64,000 nt of DNA from Rhodobacteraceae bacterium Alg238-R152 (GTDB taxonomy: Bacteria > Pseudomonadota > Alphaproteobacteria > Rhodobacterales > Rhodobacteraceae). The DNA lies in the NCBI GenBank assembly GCA_900537125.1, contig UNRJ01000001.1, positions 186,001 through 250,000 on the forward strand, read 5' to 3'. How positions within the stretch are numbered: the stretch's first letter is position 1; each line of letters begins with the position of its first letter. Positions 48,204 through 57,062 of the stretch are shown piece after piece. Made by a program: the position numbers and the translations under genes. The notes below the pieces were generated by a model, which searched no databases, had not been told where the DNA came from, and was given only the letters and a program-made list of their open reading frames with translations.

Positions 48204-48263
48204 CGGGGGCGCTGCCCCCGTCTCACACCTTCAGAAGGTGTGAAACTCCCCCGGGATATTTTG
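48204..48263 (-). repeat. Interspersed repeat unit 3 (reverse): AATATCCCGGGG core plus hairpins
   Basis: On the minus strand CAAAATATCCCGGGGGAG (48246-48263) is followed by a TCACACCT/AGGTGTGA hairpin (48223-48243) and CGGGGGC GCT GCCCCCG (48204-48220). It lies just after dctP and probably also acts as an intercistronic stem-loop. Confidence 0.7.
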
Positions 48264-48305
48264 TGAAAGTGAATGGTGGGGTCGCATGGCCTGCATTCAC
48301 AGTCT

Positions 48306-48361
48306 CACAATATCCCGGAGCTCGAGGCAGCGCCTCGCCTAGGGCGCATCACAAGATGCGC
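48306..48361 (+). repeat. Interspersed repeat unit 4: AATATCCCGG core plus hairpins
   Basis: CACAATATCCCGGAG (48306-48320), then CGAGGC AGC GCCTCG (48323-48337) and a GCGCATC/GATGCGC hairpin up to 48361. It faces unit 3 in the dctP-dctQ gap. Confidence 0.6.
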
Positions 48362-48409
48362 GAAACCTGTGCGCCGCAGGCGCTCACCACAAGAACAGCG
48401 GGAGGTCCC

Positions 48410-49042
48410 ATGGCCAGCGCAACTTCGGTGCTGACGGACAGCAGTACCCTCAGCAAAATTGACACCCAACTCTACAAACTTGAAAAAGCACTGGCTTTGG
48501 TGAGTGGATTGGCCGTGTTTTCATTGATGGTAATGGCGGTGGGTTCCGTCTCCGGGCGCAATTTTTTCAATGCGCCATTGCCAGGATATGTGGACTGGAT
48601 CGAGCAGGCCATGCCACTGATTGCCTTTATGGGGGTCTCTTATGTCATGCGTGATGGCGGACACATCCGCATGGATATTCTTGTCGGGCAGCTGAAAGGA
48701 CGTGTGCTCTATTTTGTGGAGTTTATCACCACATTCGCTGTTTTGACTCTGATGATCCTCTTGGTATGGGGCACCTGGGCGCACTTTGATCGCAGCTTTG
48801 ACTTTGCTGCACCAATGTGGAGCCGAGACAGCTCGATGGATATTGCCTTGCCGCTCTGGCCCGCCAAGCTTTTGGCGCCGGTTGCATTTTCGGTGCTGTG
48901 TGTCCGGCTTGTCTTGCAGCTTTGTGCCTATGCCAAAGCTTTTGTCACCAATGCCACAACGCCTGTGGCAGTGCCGCTCATCATTGATGCGGCCACGCAG
49001 GCGGCGATGGAAGCGGAGCATGTCTCCGGCCATGATTCCTAA
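48410..49042 (+). CDS. dctQ: TRAP transporter small permease DctQ
   Basis: A 210-residue protein starting at the ATG at 48410, five bases after GGAGG. Four hydrophobic helices are seen: ALVSGLAVFSLMVMAVGSV, AMPLIAFMGVSYVM, FVEFITTFAVLTLMILLVWG and LLAPVAFSVLCVRLVLQL. The first loop has the GRNFFNAPLPGYVDWIEQ pattern of TRAP small subunits. It pairs with DctM in the inner membrane. The in-frame extension back to 48263 covers the repeat region and is not coding. Confidence 0.9.
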   Translation: MASATSVLTDSSTLSKIDTQLYKLEKALALVSGLAVFSLMVMAVGSVSGRNFFNAPLPGYVDWIEQAMPLIAFMGVSYVMRDGGHIRMDILVGQLKGRVLYFVEFITTFAVLTLMILLVWGTWAHFDRSFDFAAPMWSRDSSMDIALPLWPAKLLAPVAFSVLCVRLVLQLCAYAKAFVTNATTPVAVPLIIDAATQAAMEAEHVSGHDS

Positions 49043-49057
49043 GAAAGACGAATAACA

Positions 49058-50458
49058 ATGGAACCGATTGATATTGGATTGGTGGTCTCAGGCGGCATGT
49101 TGCTGCTTGTGGTGCTGGGGATGCGGGTGGCTTTTGCCGCGGGTCTCGCAGGCATGATTGGCCTGATCTGGATTTTCTGGGCCAAGTTTGGCTATGCGCC
49201 GGACCGGTTTGGCAAGGCTTTGACCATCGCCGCAAAAACGGCAGGTCAAGTGCCGCACTCTAAAGTGTCGAGCCAGGCCTTGAGCCTGATCCCGACGTTT
49301 ATCCTGATTGGCTATTTGGCGTATTACGCGGGGCTGACCAAAGCTTTGTTTGAGGCGGCCAAGCGCTGGCTGGCCTGGGTGCCGGGTGGTTTGGCCGTGT
49401 CCACTGTGTTTGCCACCGCTGGCTTTGCGGCGGTGTCTGGCGCGTCGGTGGCCACCTCAGCGGTGTTTGCACGGATTGCGATCCCGGAAATGCTGGCAAT
49501 TGGGTATGACAAACGCTTTGCAGCGGGTGTTGTGGCCGCAGGGGGCACGCTGGCCTCGCTGATCCCTCCGTCCGCCATTCTGGTGATTTACGCGATTATC
49601 GTGGAACAGGACGTGGGCAAGCTCTTGCTGGCGGGCTTTATTCCGGGAGCATTTTCGGCGGTGATCTATGGTCTTTTGATTATTGGCATGGCGATGACCA
49701 TCAAAGGGTTTGGCCCGCCCGTAACTGGCTTTACCTGGAAAGAGCGGTTTGCGTCTTTGCCTCCAGCCCTGCCAATTGTGTTTGTAGTCGTGACCATCAT
49801 TTTCTTTGTCTACAACCCGTTTGGCGGCGATGCCTGGGGCACGCCGACGGAAGGTGGGGCGATTGGGGCCTTTGTTGTCTTCCTGATGGCGCTGTATCGC
49901 GGCATGCGCTGGTCGCAGCTTAAAGACGCGTTGTTGGAGACCGCCAAATTGACAGTGATGATTTTCACCATCATTTGGGGTGTGTTGATCTACGTGCGCT
50001 TTTTGGGATTTGCCGACCTTCCCAGCGCGTTTTCCGATTGGATTGTGTCACTGACCATGTCGCCGATGTTGATTTTGGTGTGCATCCTGCTGGCCTATGC
50101 CGTGTTGGGCATGTTCATGGATGCGATTGGCATGCTCTTGTTGACGCTGCCGGTGGTCTACCCCGCAGTGATGGCGCTAAACGGCGGTGAGCTTGTCTCT
50201 GCTGCAGACAGTACCTTTGGTATGAGCGGGCCGATGTGCGCGATTTGGTTTGGCATTCTGGTGGTGAAGATGGCGGAGTTCTGTTTGATCACACCGCCGA
50301 TTGGCCTGAACTGTTTTGTGGTAGCGGGGGTTCGCGATGACCTAAGCGTGCAGGATGTATTCAAAGGGGTGACGCCGTTTTTCATCGCTGACGGCATCAC
50401 CATTGCGCTTCTGGTGGCGTTCCCAGCCATTGTGCTTTGGTTGCCAAGCCTGGCCTAG
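49058..50458 (+). CDS. dctM: TRAP transporter large permease DctM
   Basis: A 466-residue, highly hydrophobic protein with about twelve membrane helices. TRAP-M signatures include the ATAGFAAVSGASVATSAVFARIAIPEM and GTLASLIPPSAILVIYAIIVEQDVGKLLLAGFIPG stretches and a C-terminal MFMDAIGMLLLTLPVVYP and GLNCFVVAGV. It is the ion-coupled transport subunit, taking the ligand from DctP. It starts 15 bp after dctQ. Two hairpins follow at the operon end. Confidence 0.93.
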   Translation: MEPIDIGLVVSGGMLLLVVLGMRVAFAAGLAGMIGLIWIFWAKFGYAPDRFGKALTIAAKTAGQVPHSKVSSQALSLIPTFILIGYLAYYAGLTKALFEAAKRWLAWVPGGLAVSTVFATAGFAAVSGASVATSAVFARIAIPEMLAIGYDKRFAAGVVAAGGTLASLIPPSAILVIYAIIVEQDVGKLLLAGFIPGAFSAVIYGLLIIGMAMTIKGFGPPVTGFTWKERFASLPPALPIVFVVVTIIFFVYNPFGGDAWGTPTEGGAIGAFVVFLMALYRGMRWSQLKDALLETAKLTVMIFTIIWGVLIYVRFLGFADLPSAFSDWIVSLTMSPMLILVCILLAYAVLGMFMDAIGMLLLTLPVVYPAVMALNGGELVSAADSTFGMSGPMCAIWFGILVVKMAEFCLITPPIGLNCFVVAGVRDDLSVQDVFKGVTPFFIADGITIALLVAFPAIVLWLPSLA

Positions 50459-50484
50459 AAAAACGCTTTATGGCCCTGCCTGCC

Positions 50485-50586
50485 GTGCCCAACTTTTAAC
50501 TTGAGACAGGGAAAAGCTTGGGCACAGCGGAACATCTCAAAGCGGTGGGCGTTCTGCCAAAAAACTTGATTCAGGTTTTTGGCAGG
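50485..50586. terminator. Two hairpins between convergent dctM and a TerB gene
   Basis: GTGCCCAA (50485-50492) pairs with TTGGGCAC (50518-50525), and CTGCCAAAAAAC (from 50554) pairs with GTTTTTGGCAG (to 50586, with one extra A). They fill the convergent gap and should stop transcription from both sides. Confidence 0.6.
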
Positions 50587-50591
50587 ACGCT

Positions 50592-51023
50592 TTAAGTGGC
50601 GGGGCCATAAGGGTTGTCTTCGGGTTTGATGCCCATCAGTGCGGCGATTTCCAGCAGGCTGGCGTCTTCGGCGGGGACGTGTTTGCCGTCCGCCTCAATC
50701 ACATCAATCAGCTTTTGTGTGACCTCCAAACGGTGGGGGTAGTCCACGTTCTCGCGGATCAGCAGGGCGAAATCCGGGGTGCCGGGGGCGTTGTGTTCGA
50801 GTTTTTCACAGGTCGCGCGTAGTTTGGCGGCCTCTATTGGATTGAGATCAAAAGTGGTGGCCAGAATGCGGTCAATCTCGCTGATTTCCAGCGCGTGGTA
50901 ATTGTCATCCGATTTGGCAACCCGCACCAGCAAAGCACCAAGGGCTAGTTTTTCATCTGGTTCGGGCAGGGGAGGCGTGTCGGGTTTGCCGCGCAGGCGG
51001 TCGAGCAGATGGTCCCAGATCAT
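50592..51023 (-). CDS. TerB-domain protein, copy 2
   Basis: A 143-residue helical protein with TerB-like pattern: LALGALLVRVAKSDDNYHALEISEIDRIL and VTQKLIDVIEADGKHVPAEDASLLEIAALMGI. It aligns over its length with the copy at 43380, so the two are paralogues on either side of the dct operon. The first acidic loop is altered (KSDDNYHALE). Its ATG overlaps the stop of the DUF1330 gene (ATGA). No reaction is known for the family. Confidence 0.8.
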   Translation of the reverse strand: MIWDHLLDRLRGKPDTPPLPEPDEKLALGALLVRVAKSDDNYHALEISEIDRILATTFDLNPIEAAKLRATCEKLEHNAPGTPDFALLIRENVDYPHRLEVTQKLIDVIEADGKHVPAEDASLLEIAALMGIKPEDNPYGPAT

Positions 51024-51313
51024 GGGTCGTAGCCTTCGATGATCACGATGTCACCGGTGCTCACAGGCACACGCAGGGCTTTGGCGGCTTGATAGTCTGC
51101 GGAATTGTAACAATCGAGCGCGGCTTGATAGCTGGGGAACTCAATCACAACATTGCGGCTGCGCGAAGAGCCTTCGGGGTTTTCGAACTGACCGCCGCGG
51201 ATCAGGAAATTTGCGCCGTAGGCAGCAAACGGTTTGGCGTTGGCCTGTACGTAGTTTTGATATGTGTCGATGTCATCCACATCGACGCGACCGATCCAGT
51301 AGCCTTTGGCCAT
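51020..51313 (-). CDS. DUF1330-family protein
   Basis: A 97-residue protein: KGYWIGRVDVDDIDTYQNYVQANAKPFAAYGANFLIRGGQFE, then RNVVIEFPSYQAALDCYNSADYQAAKALR and GDIVIIEGYDP. This is the DUF1330 dimeric alpha-beta-barrel pattern, a family with no assigned reaction, related in fold to ABM and EthD proteins. The start is ATG 51313. It is coupled to the TerB copy-2 gene by ATGA overlap. Confidence 0.88.
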   Translation of the reverse strand: MAKGYWIGRVDVDDIDTYQNYVQANAKPFAAYGANFLIRGGQFENPEGSSRSRNVVIEFPSYQAALDCYNSADYQAAKALRVPVSTGDIVIIEGYDP

Positions 51314-51380
51314 TCTGGCCTCCCTTGTTGATTTTGTTTTTAGGCAAGGTGCCAAGCGGGAGGCGGCTTGGCAAGCAGAC

Positions 51381-52298
51381 TTAGACCGGTTTTTTGTTTC
51401 GGATGCGGGCGAGCAGTCGCCCATCGAGGACAATCAGGCCCAGTGTGAGTAGCGCAAACCCGCCGTAGGCACGTGTTGGCAAGATTTCGTCGAGAAACGC
51501 AGTGCCCAGAAGGATGGCCACTGGTGGGATGAGGAGCGTGACCACAAGCAGGTTGCCACTGCCTGCGGCGGCCAGCACTCGGTAGTAGAGCAGGTAGGCG
51601 CCTGCAGTGCCCAGAATGGCGCCATAAGCGATGGCGGCCCATGTGGAGGGACTCACGGTGAGCGTGATGGGACCTTCGGTGGCATAGGCCAGTGGCACAG
51701 CGAGCAACGTGGAGCAGGTGAGCATGCCTGCGGAGGCGCTCAATGGCGAGCAGCCAGAGAGTGTCTTGCGGGCCCAGACGCCTGCAAAGCCATAAGACAA
51801 GGTTGCCAAGAGCGCGGCGATTTGGGCGAGGGAGCGTGGATCAAGGGTGGTGAGGTGGCTGAGGCCAATGGCGGTTGCAACGCCAAGGAAGCCAAGTCCC
51901 ACACCAAGGGTTTTGGCCAGGGAGAGCCGTTCGTCGGGCAAGAAGAGTGCCGCGAGTAAAACGCCCCAAAGCGCGGTGGCGGCGTTGAAGATCGAGGCAA
52001 GGCCGCTTTCGATGGTCAGTTGCGCAAAGTTGAGCAGGCTGAAGGGGATCAGATTGTTGAGCAGACCCATGACCAGAAAGGCGCCCCAAAGTCGGGGGCT
52101 GCACGGGATTTTTGTCCCGGTCAGCAGGATGATCCCCCACAACAGGAGCGCCGCCCAGAGGGCACGGTGCGCGACAAGTGTGATCGGGCCAATTTCGTTT
52201 AACGCAATGCGGTTGGAGAAAAAGACTGCGCCCCAAAGGATTGCGAGAAGGAAGAGTTCGGCCCAGACGCGGGGCGAGAGGTGTTTTTGTGTGCTCAT
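51381..52298 (-). CDS. DMT-family (EamA) transporter, first
   Basis: A 305-residue membrane protein with ten predicted helices in two EamA repeats. LLAILWGAVFFSNRIALNEIGPITLVAHRALWAALLLW opens repeat one, and SYGFAGVWARKTLSG with YGAILGTAGAYLLYYRVLAAAG marks repeat two. EamA proteins export amino acids, drugs or other metabolites. The substrate is unknown. The ATG at 52298 gives the natural N-terminus; the open frame continues to 52439 across the FadL terminator. Confidence 0.87.
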   Translation of the reverse strand: MSTQKHLSPRVWAELFLLAILWGAVFFSNRIALNEIGPITLVAHRALWAALLLWGIILLTGTKIPCSPRLWGAFLVMGLLNNLIPFSLLNFAQLTIESGLASIFNAATALWGVLLAALFLPDERLSLAKTLGVGLGFLGVATAIGLSHLTTLDPRSLAQIAALLATLSYGFAGVWARKTLSGCSPLSASAGMLTCSTLLAVPLAYATEGPITLTVSPSTWAAIAYGAILGTAGAYLLYYRVLAAAGSGNLLVVTLLIPPVAILLGTAFLDEILPTRAYGGFALLTLGLIVLDGRLLARIRNKKPV

Positions 52299-52354
52299 GA
52301 GAAAAGGTCTAACGTCGACGTTGGTGGCAATCACTCCGAAACCTGCGCAAAGAA

Positions 52355-52381
52355 AAAGCCCCGCCGGATTGACGGGGCTTT
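52355..52381 (-). terminator. Terminator of the FadL-like gene
   Basis: AAAGCCCCG (52355-52363) pairs with CGGGGCTTT (52373-52381); the minus strand continues with TTTTTCTTT-type T-rich sequence. It lies about 20 bp after the stop of the FadL-like gene. Confidence 0.85.
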
Positions 52382-52402
52382 GATCTTTGAAACGTGTGGT
52401 GC

Positions 52403-53482
52403 TTAGAAGCGGTAGCCGATGCGGAGGCCTGCACCCCAAGCGGAGCTGTCTTCGAAGTCGACGTTTACTCCCGGAGCAACGACATAGTACTGGTCGCCTG
52501 GCATTGCGTAGGTCAAACCGCCAGAAACGGAAAGCTTCTCATTGACTTGATATGTTGCGCCTAGACCGATGCTCTTGGAGCCTGTTGTCGGTGCCAGAAG
52601 CGTGGTGGTGGGGCGGTTGCCGGATTTTTCATATCCAAACTGCAATGCGAGCGACAGTTTGTCGTTGATGCGCTGCCCAACACCGATGGTGTAGTTGATC
52701 GTGTCGTCATCAAAGTCCACCCAGGACCCTTCAGGTGAGGTATCGAGGCTAAAGCCGCCCCAACCCGCCCATCGAACCGAACCAAACACCAATGTGTTTT
52801 TGGCAACACCGGTTTGAAAGTCGAGGTTCACACTTTCTGGAAAGTCTACATCGAAAGTTCGATCTTGTGCGCCGACAGGGAAAGCTGCGTTGGTACCGCT
52901 GAAGCCGCTCTTAATCGCAGAAGCGTAGGTCAAAGCAACGCGCAAGGCGATCTCTGGTTTTTCGTAAGCAACACCAACTACGCCACCAAAGTCGTAGTCA
53001 CTTCCAGCGTTCAGGATGCCGTTACCCGATTGAATTGTGCCGCTCACTTTTAGAGCGCGTGCACCGCCGTGAAGACTAAAGCCGTTGCCAAAGTTGTACT
53101 GAACCAAAGCGGTAAGCGCGTCGCTGTTGATTTCGGCTGTTCCATCAAACGGACGACCACCTGCGGCGGAAAAAGGACCGTTGTCATAAAGGATATGCGC
53201 GCCAAAGGGCTGATCGTAAATCAGGGCGAGGTCCCAGTTTTCATTGATCTCATGTTTGTAGCCAAACGACAGGTTGTTGTAGGATTTGGCAACATCGTTC
53301 GAATTGCCAGCCAATGCACTTGTTCCATCTACACTTGGGCTCGCGTGCGACCAAGTGAACTGGGCAAAATTGCCTTCTTCAAAGAGGATGTTGACCCCTT
53401 GGCCGGAGCGGTCGATGCCGCCTGCGAAAGACGTGCTAGCGGCCAGTGTCAGTGCAGTGGCTCCCCATAGCGCTTTTTTCAT
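52403..53482 (-). CDS. FadL/OmpP1-family outer membrane transport protein
   Basis: A 359-residue beta-barrel protein with a signal peptide ending in SFAGG. Alternating-residue strands run through the sequence (for example LSLALQFGYEKSG, LGATYQVNEKLSVSGGLTYAMPG) and the last residue is phenylalanine (GLRIGYRF), as needed for Bam-mediated insertion. The N-terminal GIDRSGQGVNILFEEG is the FadL plug-like start. It lets hydrophobic substrates such as fatty acids cross the outer membrane. Substrate is not proven. Confidence 0.9.
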   Translation of the reverse strand: MKKALWGATALTLAASTSFAGGIDRSGQGVNILFEEGNFAQFTWSHASPSVDGTSALAGNSNDVAKSYNNLSFGYKHEINENWDLALIYDQPFGAHILYDNGPFSAAGGRPFDGTAEINSDALTALVQYNFGNGFSLHGGARALKVSGTIQSGNGILNAGSDYDFGGVVGVAYEKPEIALRVALTYASAIKSGFSGTNAAFPVGAQDRTFDVDFPESVNLDFQTGVAKNTLVFGSVRWAGWGGFSLDTSPEGSWVDFDDDTINYTIGVGQRINDKLSLALQFGYEKSGNRPTTTLLAPTTGSKSIGLGATYQVNEKLSVSGGLTYAMPGDQYYVVAPGVNVDFEDSSAWGAGLRIGYRF

Positions 53483-53594
53483 GATGATGTGTCCCGTGGT
53501 TTTTGAGTGTTTTTTTATTTGTGACCGTCAGGCTAGTCGCGCAACTTTGTTTAAGTCAACGTTAAGGTAAGCTGTGATTAGCAATGACTTTGCG

Positions 53595-54467
53595 TCACTT
53601 TAGCGCAGGCCTGAGGCGCAGTTGGGACAATATGTTCAAGTAATTGCCCGCAAAAATCACTGCGGCACCAACCAGTACCCAAACATCGATCTGTTCGCCG
53701 TATAGTGTCATTCCTACAACAGCTATGAGGGGCAATCGGATGAAGTCGATTGGCATAACAACCGATGCGGGTGCGAGTCGCAACGCCGTGGTCAGGCAAA
53801 AATGTGCAACCAGCCCGGCGATTGCGATCAGAACAATCCACGGCAAGCTGGCGGCAGACGGCAGAGCGATGTCGCCATCAAAGCCTGCAAAGATAATGCC
53901 AAATCCGGCCTGCATCACCGTGAGGTAAAACAGAATACAGGTGATGCTTTCGGTGCGGGTCAGTTTGCGTGTGAAGAGCGCAGACAATGCGAAGCCAATG
54001 GCGGCACAGGCGGCTGAGATTTGTCCGATATCCATTGTTTGCGGGCTGGGCCGGGCAACGATCAGAATGCCGATGAAACCAATAAGGGCAGCCAACAGGC
54101 CAATGGGGCGCAGTTTCTCTCCGAGGATGAGGGGAGACAACAGTATAGCCCAGATTGGGGAGGTGAACTCCAAGGCAAAGACCTGCGCCAGAGGGATCAC
54201 CGTGATGGCGTAGAACCAAAGGTTTTGGCCAGCAAAATGGCTGAGGTTGCGGATAAAATGCAGCCCCATGTTGCGGCGGTTTACCTGTGAAAGAGTGCCT
54301 GCCATCCCTGCCACAACCACCACAAAGATGATCCCGACAAAGCTGCGGTACATCATGATCTCGAAGGTATCGAGTTCAAGGGAGACCGCGCGGCCTGCGA
54401 CTGCCATGGAGGTGAACGAAACAATAGCACCGCTCATCCAGATGGCGGCCTTAAGAGTGTCGTTCAT
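53595..54467 (-). CDS. DMT-family (EamA) transporter, second
   Basis: A 290-residue protein with about ten helices and two EamA repeats: WMSGAIVSFTSMAVAGRAVSLELDTFEIMMYRS, then VFALEFTSPIWAILLSPLILGEKLRPIGLLAALIGFIGILIVARPSP. The RPS-type loop after helix 5 is typical of RhaT/EamA exporters. Substrate unknown. Its ATG overlaps the stop of the ABM monooxygenase gene (ATGA), so the two are cotranscribed. Confidence 0.88.
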   Translation of the reverse strand: MNDTLKAAIWMSGAIVSFTSMAVAGRAVSLELDTFEIMMYRSFVGIIFVVVVAGMAGTLSQVNRRNMGLHFIRNLSHFAGQNLWFYAITVIPLAQVFALEFTSPIWAILLSPLILGEKLRPIGLLAALIGFIGILIVARPSPQTMDIGQISAACAAIGFALSALFTRKLTRTESITCILFYLTVMQAGFGIIFAGFDGDIALPSAASLPWIVLIAIAGLVAHFCLTTALRLAPASVVMPIDFIRLPLIAVVGMTLYGEQIDVWVLVGAAVIFAGNYLNILSQLRLRPALK

Positions 54468-54742
54468 TCTGAGAGATCTTCAATCTGATATTGGCGCGGG
54501 AGGCCATCGGTCACTGTAGCCCACACCGAGGCTTTGGTGCGGGTTTGATGGGCGTCAAAGGCAGCGCGGTCTACAAAACGTTCAGCAACGTGATAGCGGC
54601 CTGAGAGCTTTGCGTCTTCGGTGACCTCAAAGGATAGGCAGCCCGCTTCTGCGCGTGTCAGTGCGATGTGTCGGGGTAAGGCTTCTGCGACCGTTTCACG
54701 TCGGTCAGAAGGCACATCGATATATCCGGTCAACTTGATCAT
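54464..54742 (-). CDS. Antibiotic biosynthesis monooxygenase (ABM) domain protein
   Basis: A 92-residue ABM-fold protein: IDVPSDRRETVAEALPRHIALTRAEAGCLSFEVTEDAKLSGRYHVAERFVDRAAFDAHQTRTKAS. Members are dimeric and include heme-degrading and quinone-forming monooxygenases, as well as YgiN-like quinol oxidases. The substrate is unknown. It is coupled to the DMT transporter gene by ATGA overlap. Confidence 0.87.
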   Translation of the reverse strand: MIKLTGYIDVPSDRRETVAEALPRHIALTRAEAGCLSFEVTEDAKLSGRYHVAERFVDRAAFDAHQTRTKASVWATVTDGLPRQYQIEDLSE

Positions 54743-54821
54743 GGGCGGACCGTCGCAGGTCTTTCCCGCAGGGACAAGTGCACATGTGCACTATTTGAGG
54801 CGCAGCACTAAGGTCTGTTGG

Positions 54822-55169
54822 TTATTCGGCAATGGTGCAGCAGCCTGTGCGTTGACCTAGCCCCAAGGTGTTGAGGGAGACCGACAGGGGAAAGGTGCCG
54901 TAATCGGTTTGGCAGCTGCGCTCGGATACCAGCAGCATGTGGGCGCTTGGAGGTTCTTGCAGCAGCCACACGCGCGGCCAGCCGCCGTGGTCTTGCGGAA
55001 GCATTTGCGCCGGGAGGGTGCGGGATCTTTCTCCGGTGCGCATGTATACGGCGCTGTCGGTGACGGTGAAGACAAGTTGGGAATTGCGCATCTCGCAGGC
55101 CAGTGGCGGTGCAGAAGCTACATTGGAGGCGGTTAGAGCAAAGAGTACCGACGGTAGAAGTGAGCGCAT
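54822..55169 (-). CDS. Small secreted protein of unknown function
   Basis: A 115-residue protein with a signal peptide ending near NVASA. The mature part has four cysteines (LACEM, RSCQT, GCCTI), so disulfides are likely, and beta-strand-like segments (QLVFTVTDSAVYM, RVWLLQEPPSAHMLLVSE). No family is recognised. The ATG at 55169 gives the signal peptide. It lies downstream of guaA on the same strand after a terminator. Confidence 0.65.
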   Translation of the reverse strand: MRSLLPSVLFALTASNVASAPPLACEMRNSQLVFTVTDSAVYMRTGERSRTLPAQMLPQDHGGWPRVWLLQEPPSAHMLLVSERSCQTDYGTFPLSVSLNTLGLGQRTGCCTIAE

Positions 55170-55226
55170 GTTTCTGTCCTCATGTCAGAGATACAGTGCC
55201 GCAATTGCCAGGGAAGGGAAAAGCAA

Positions 55227-55254
55227 AAATGCGAGATTGGTCAATCTCGCATTT
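55227..55254 (-). terminator. Terminator of guaA
   Basis: AAATGCGAGATTG (55227-55239) pairs with CAATCTCGCATTT (55242-55254); on the minus strand it is followed by TTGCTTTTC. It lies about 20 bp after the guaA stop and is near-perfect. Confidence 0.9.
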
Positions 55255-55275
55255 AGGGTGTTTCTCAGCTGGCTG

Positions 55276-56835
55276 TTATTCCCACTCGATGGTGCCCGGA
55301 GGCTTCGATGTGATGTCGTAGGTACAGCGATTGATGCCTTTGACCTCGTTGATGATGCGCGTGGCGGTCTCACCAAGGAACTCGTGGCTGAATGGGTAGT
55401 AATCCGCGGTCATGCCGTCGACCGAGGTCACCGCGCGCAAGGCACAGGCAAAGTCGTAAGTGCGGCCATCGCCCATCACACCCACGGTGCGCACCGGCAG
55501 GATCGCCACAAAGGCTTGCCAGATGTCGTCATAGAGGCCGTGCTTGCGGATCTGATCGATGTAGACCGCATCCGCTTCACGCAGGATCTCCAGCTTTTCG
55601 CGGGTGATCTCACCGGGGCAGCGGATCGCAAGGCCAGGCCCGGGGAAGGGGTGGCGACCGATGAAACTGGCAGGCAGACCCAGCTCACTGCCCAAAGCGC
55701 GGACTTCGTCTTTAAAAAGTTCGCGCAGAGGTTCGACCAGTTTGAGGCCCATTTTTTCAGGCAGGCCACCCACATTGTGGTGGCTTTTGATGGTCACGGA
55801 AGGACCACCGGAGAAGCTCACGCTTTCGATCACGTCTGGGTAAAGCGTGCCTTGCGCAAGGAACTCGGCACCGTCGATGGTGTCGGCGTGTTTTTGGAAC
55901 ACGTCGATGAAGAGTTTGCCGATGATTTTACGCTTGGTTTCCGGATCGCTTTGACCTTCGAGCTCACCAAGGAACAAATCGCGTTCATCAGCATGGATGA
56001 GCTTGATGTTGTAGTTGTCGCGGAACATGGCAACAACTTCTTCTGCCTCGTTTTTGCGCAACAGGCCGTGGTCGACAAACACACAGGTCAGTTGGTCGCC
56101 AATGGCTTCATGCAGCAGAATTGCGGTGACAGAGCTGTCGACACCACCGGAGAGGCCACAGATGACTTGTTTGTCGCCAACCTGTTCGCGGATCTTGGCG
56201 ATCATTTCCTGACGATAGGCGCCCATGGTCCAATCACCGGAGAAGCCGGCGATTTTCACGAAGTTCTCATAGAGCTTTGCGCCGTTGGGGGTGTGGTGCA
56301 CCTCGGGGTGGAATTGTACCGCGTAGAAGTGACGCTTGGTGTCAGCGGTGATGGCGTAAGGTGCATTGGGCGAGGTGCCATAGACCTCAAAGCCCGGCGC
56401 AATAGCGCTGACGTGGTCACCGTGGGACATCCATACTTGCTCGTCACCGTCCGCAAACCAACCATCGAGGATGTCGAGTTTGCTGTTTGGGGTGACAAAA
56501 GCGCGGCCAAATTCGGCGGTACCGTGGCCACTGTCCACCTGGCCGCCCAACTGGGTCATCATGGTCTGCTGACCGTAGCAGATGCCAAGGATGGGCACGC
56601 CGTAGTCAAAGATCTCTTGCGGCGCGCGTGGCGACCCTTCACGGGTCACGCTGTCGGGGCCACCGGAGAGGATCAGGGCCTTGGGTGCAAAAGCACGTAC
56701 AAAGTCCATGTCGACGTTTTGGTAGGGGTGGATTTCGCAGTAGACGTTCAGCTCGCGCAAGCGACGGGCGATCAGCTGGGTGACCTGGCTGCCGAAGTCA
56801 ATGATAAGAAGGCGGTCATGGGATGTCTGGGTCAT
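55276..56835 (-). CDS. guaA: GMP synthase (glutamine-hydrolysing)
   Basis: A 519-residue GuaA, normal length. The amidotransferase domain has [32 protein letters not shown] (nucleophilic cysteine) and QFHPEVHHT. The ATP pyrophosphatase domain has [23 protein letters not shown], followed by the C-terminal dimerisation domain ending PPGTIEWE. It aminates XMP to GMP. The ATG at 56835 fits the family; the open frame to 56961 is unsupported. Confidence 0.96.
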   Translation of the reverse strand: MTQTSHDRLLIIDFGSQVTQLIARRLRELNVYCEIHPYQNVDMDFVRAFAPKALILSGGPDSVTREGSPRAPQEIFDYGVPILGICYGQQTMMTQLGGQVDSGHGTAEFGRAFVTPNSKLDILDGWFADGDEQVWMSHGDHVSAIAPGFEVYGTSPNAPYAITADTKRHFYAVQFHPEVHHTPNGAKLYENFVKIAGFSGDWTMGAYRQEMIAKIREQVGDKQVICGLSGGVDSSVTAILLHEAIGDQLTCVFVDHGLLRKNEAEEVVAMFRDNYNIKLIHADERDLFLGELEGQSDPETKRKIIGKLFIDVFQKHADTIDGAEFLAQGTLYPDVIESVSFSGGPSVTIKSHHNVGGLPEKMGLKLVEPLRELFKDEVRALGSELGLPASFIGRHPFPGPGLAIRCPGEITREKLEILREADAVYIDQIRKHGLYDDIWQAFVAILPVRTVGVMGDGRTYDFACALRAVTSVDGMTADYYPFSHEFLGETATRIINEVKGINRCTYDITSKPPGTIEWE

Positions 56836-57062
56836 GGCGGACGCATAGAGAAGAGTGGCGTTTTTCGCAAGATCGTTCGCGCCTCGCCAAGCGGCTTTTT
56901 GCACGAAATTGGCTGCCGGGCAGTGGTGATGTCGTGGAACTGATCCAAAACCCGTCGCCAATGTCGCATTTATGTTTCAAAGGACGCTAACCAGCTGCAG
57001 TGGTCCCTGACGGGCAGGTAGATCTTTGACAGGGAATTCAATTCAGCCTTTGAGGACGAGAC

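Noticed and set aside
54937-56943. 668-codon open frame on the plus strand
   Set aside because: It lies wholly antisense to guaA and its neighbour, with no family signature; high-G+C third positions on the real strand remove stops on the other.
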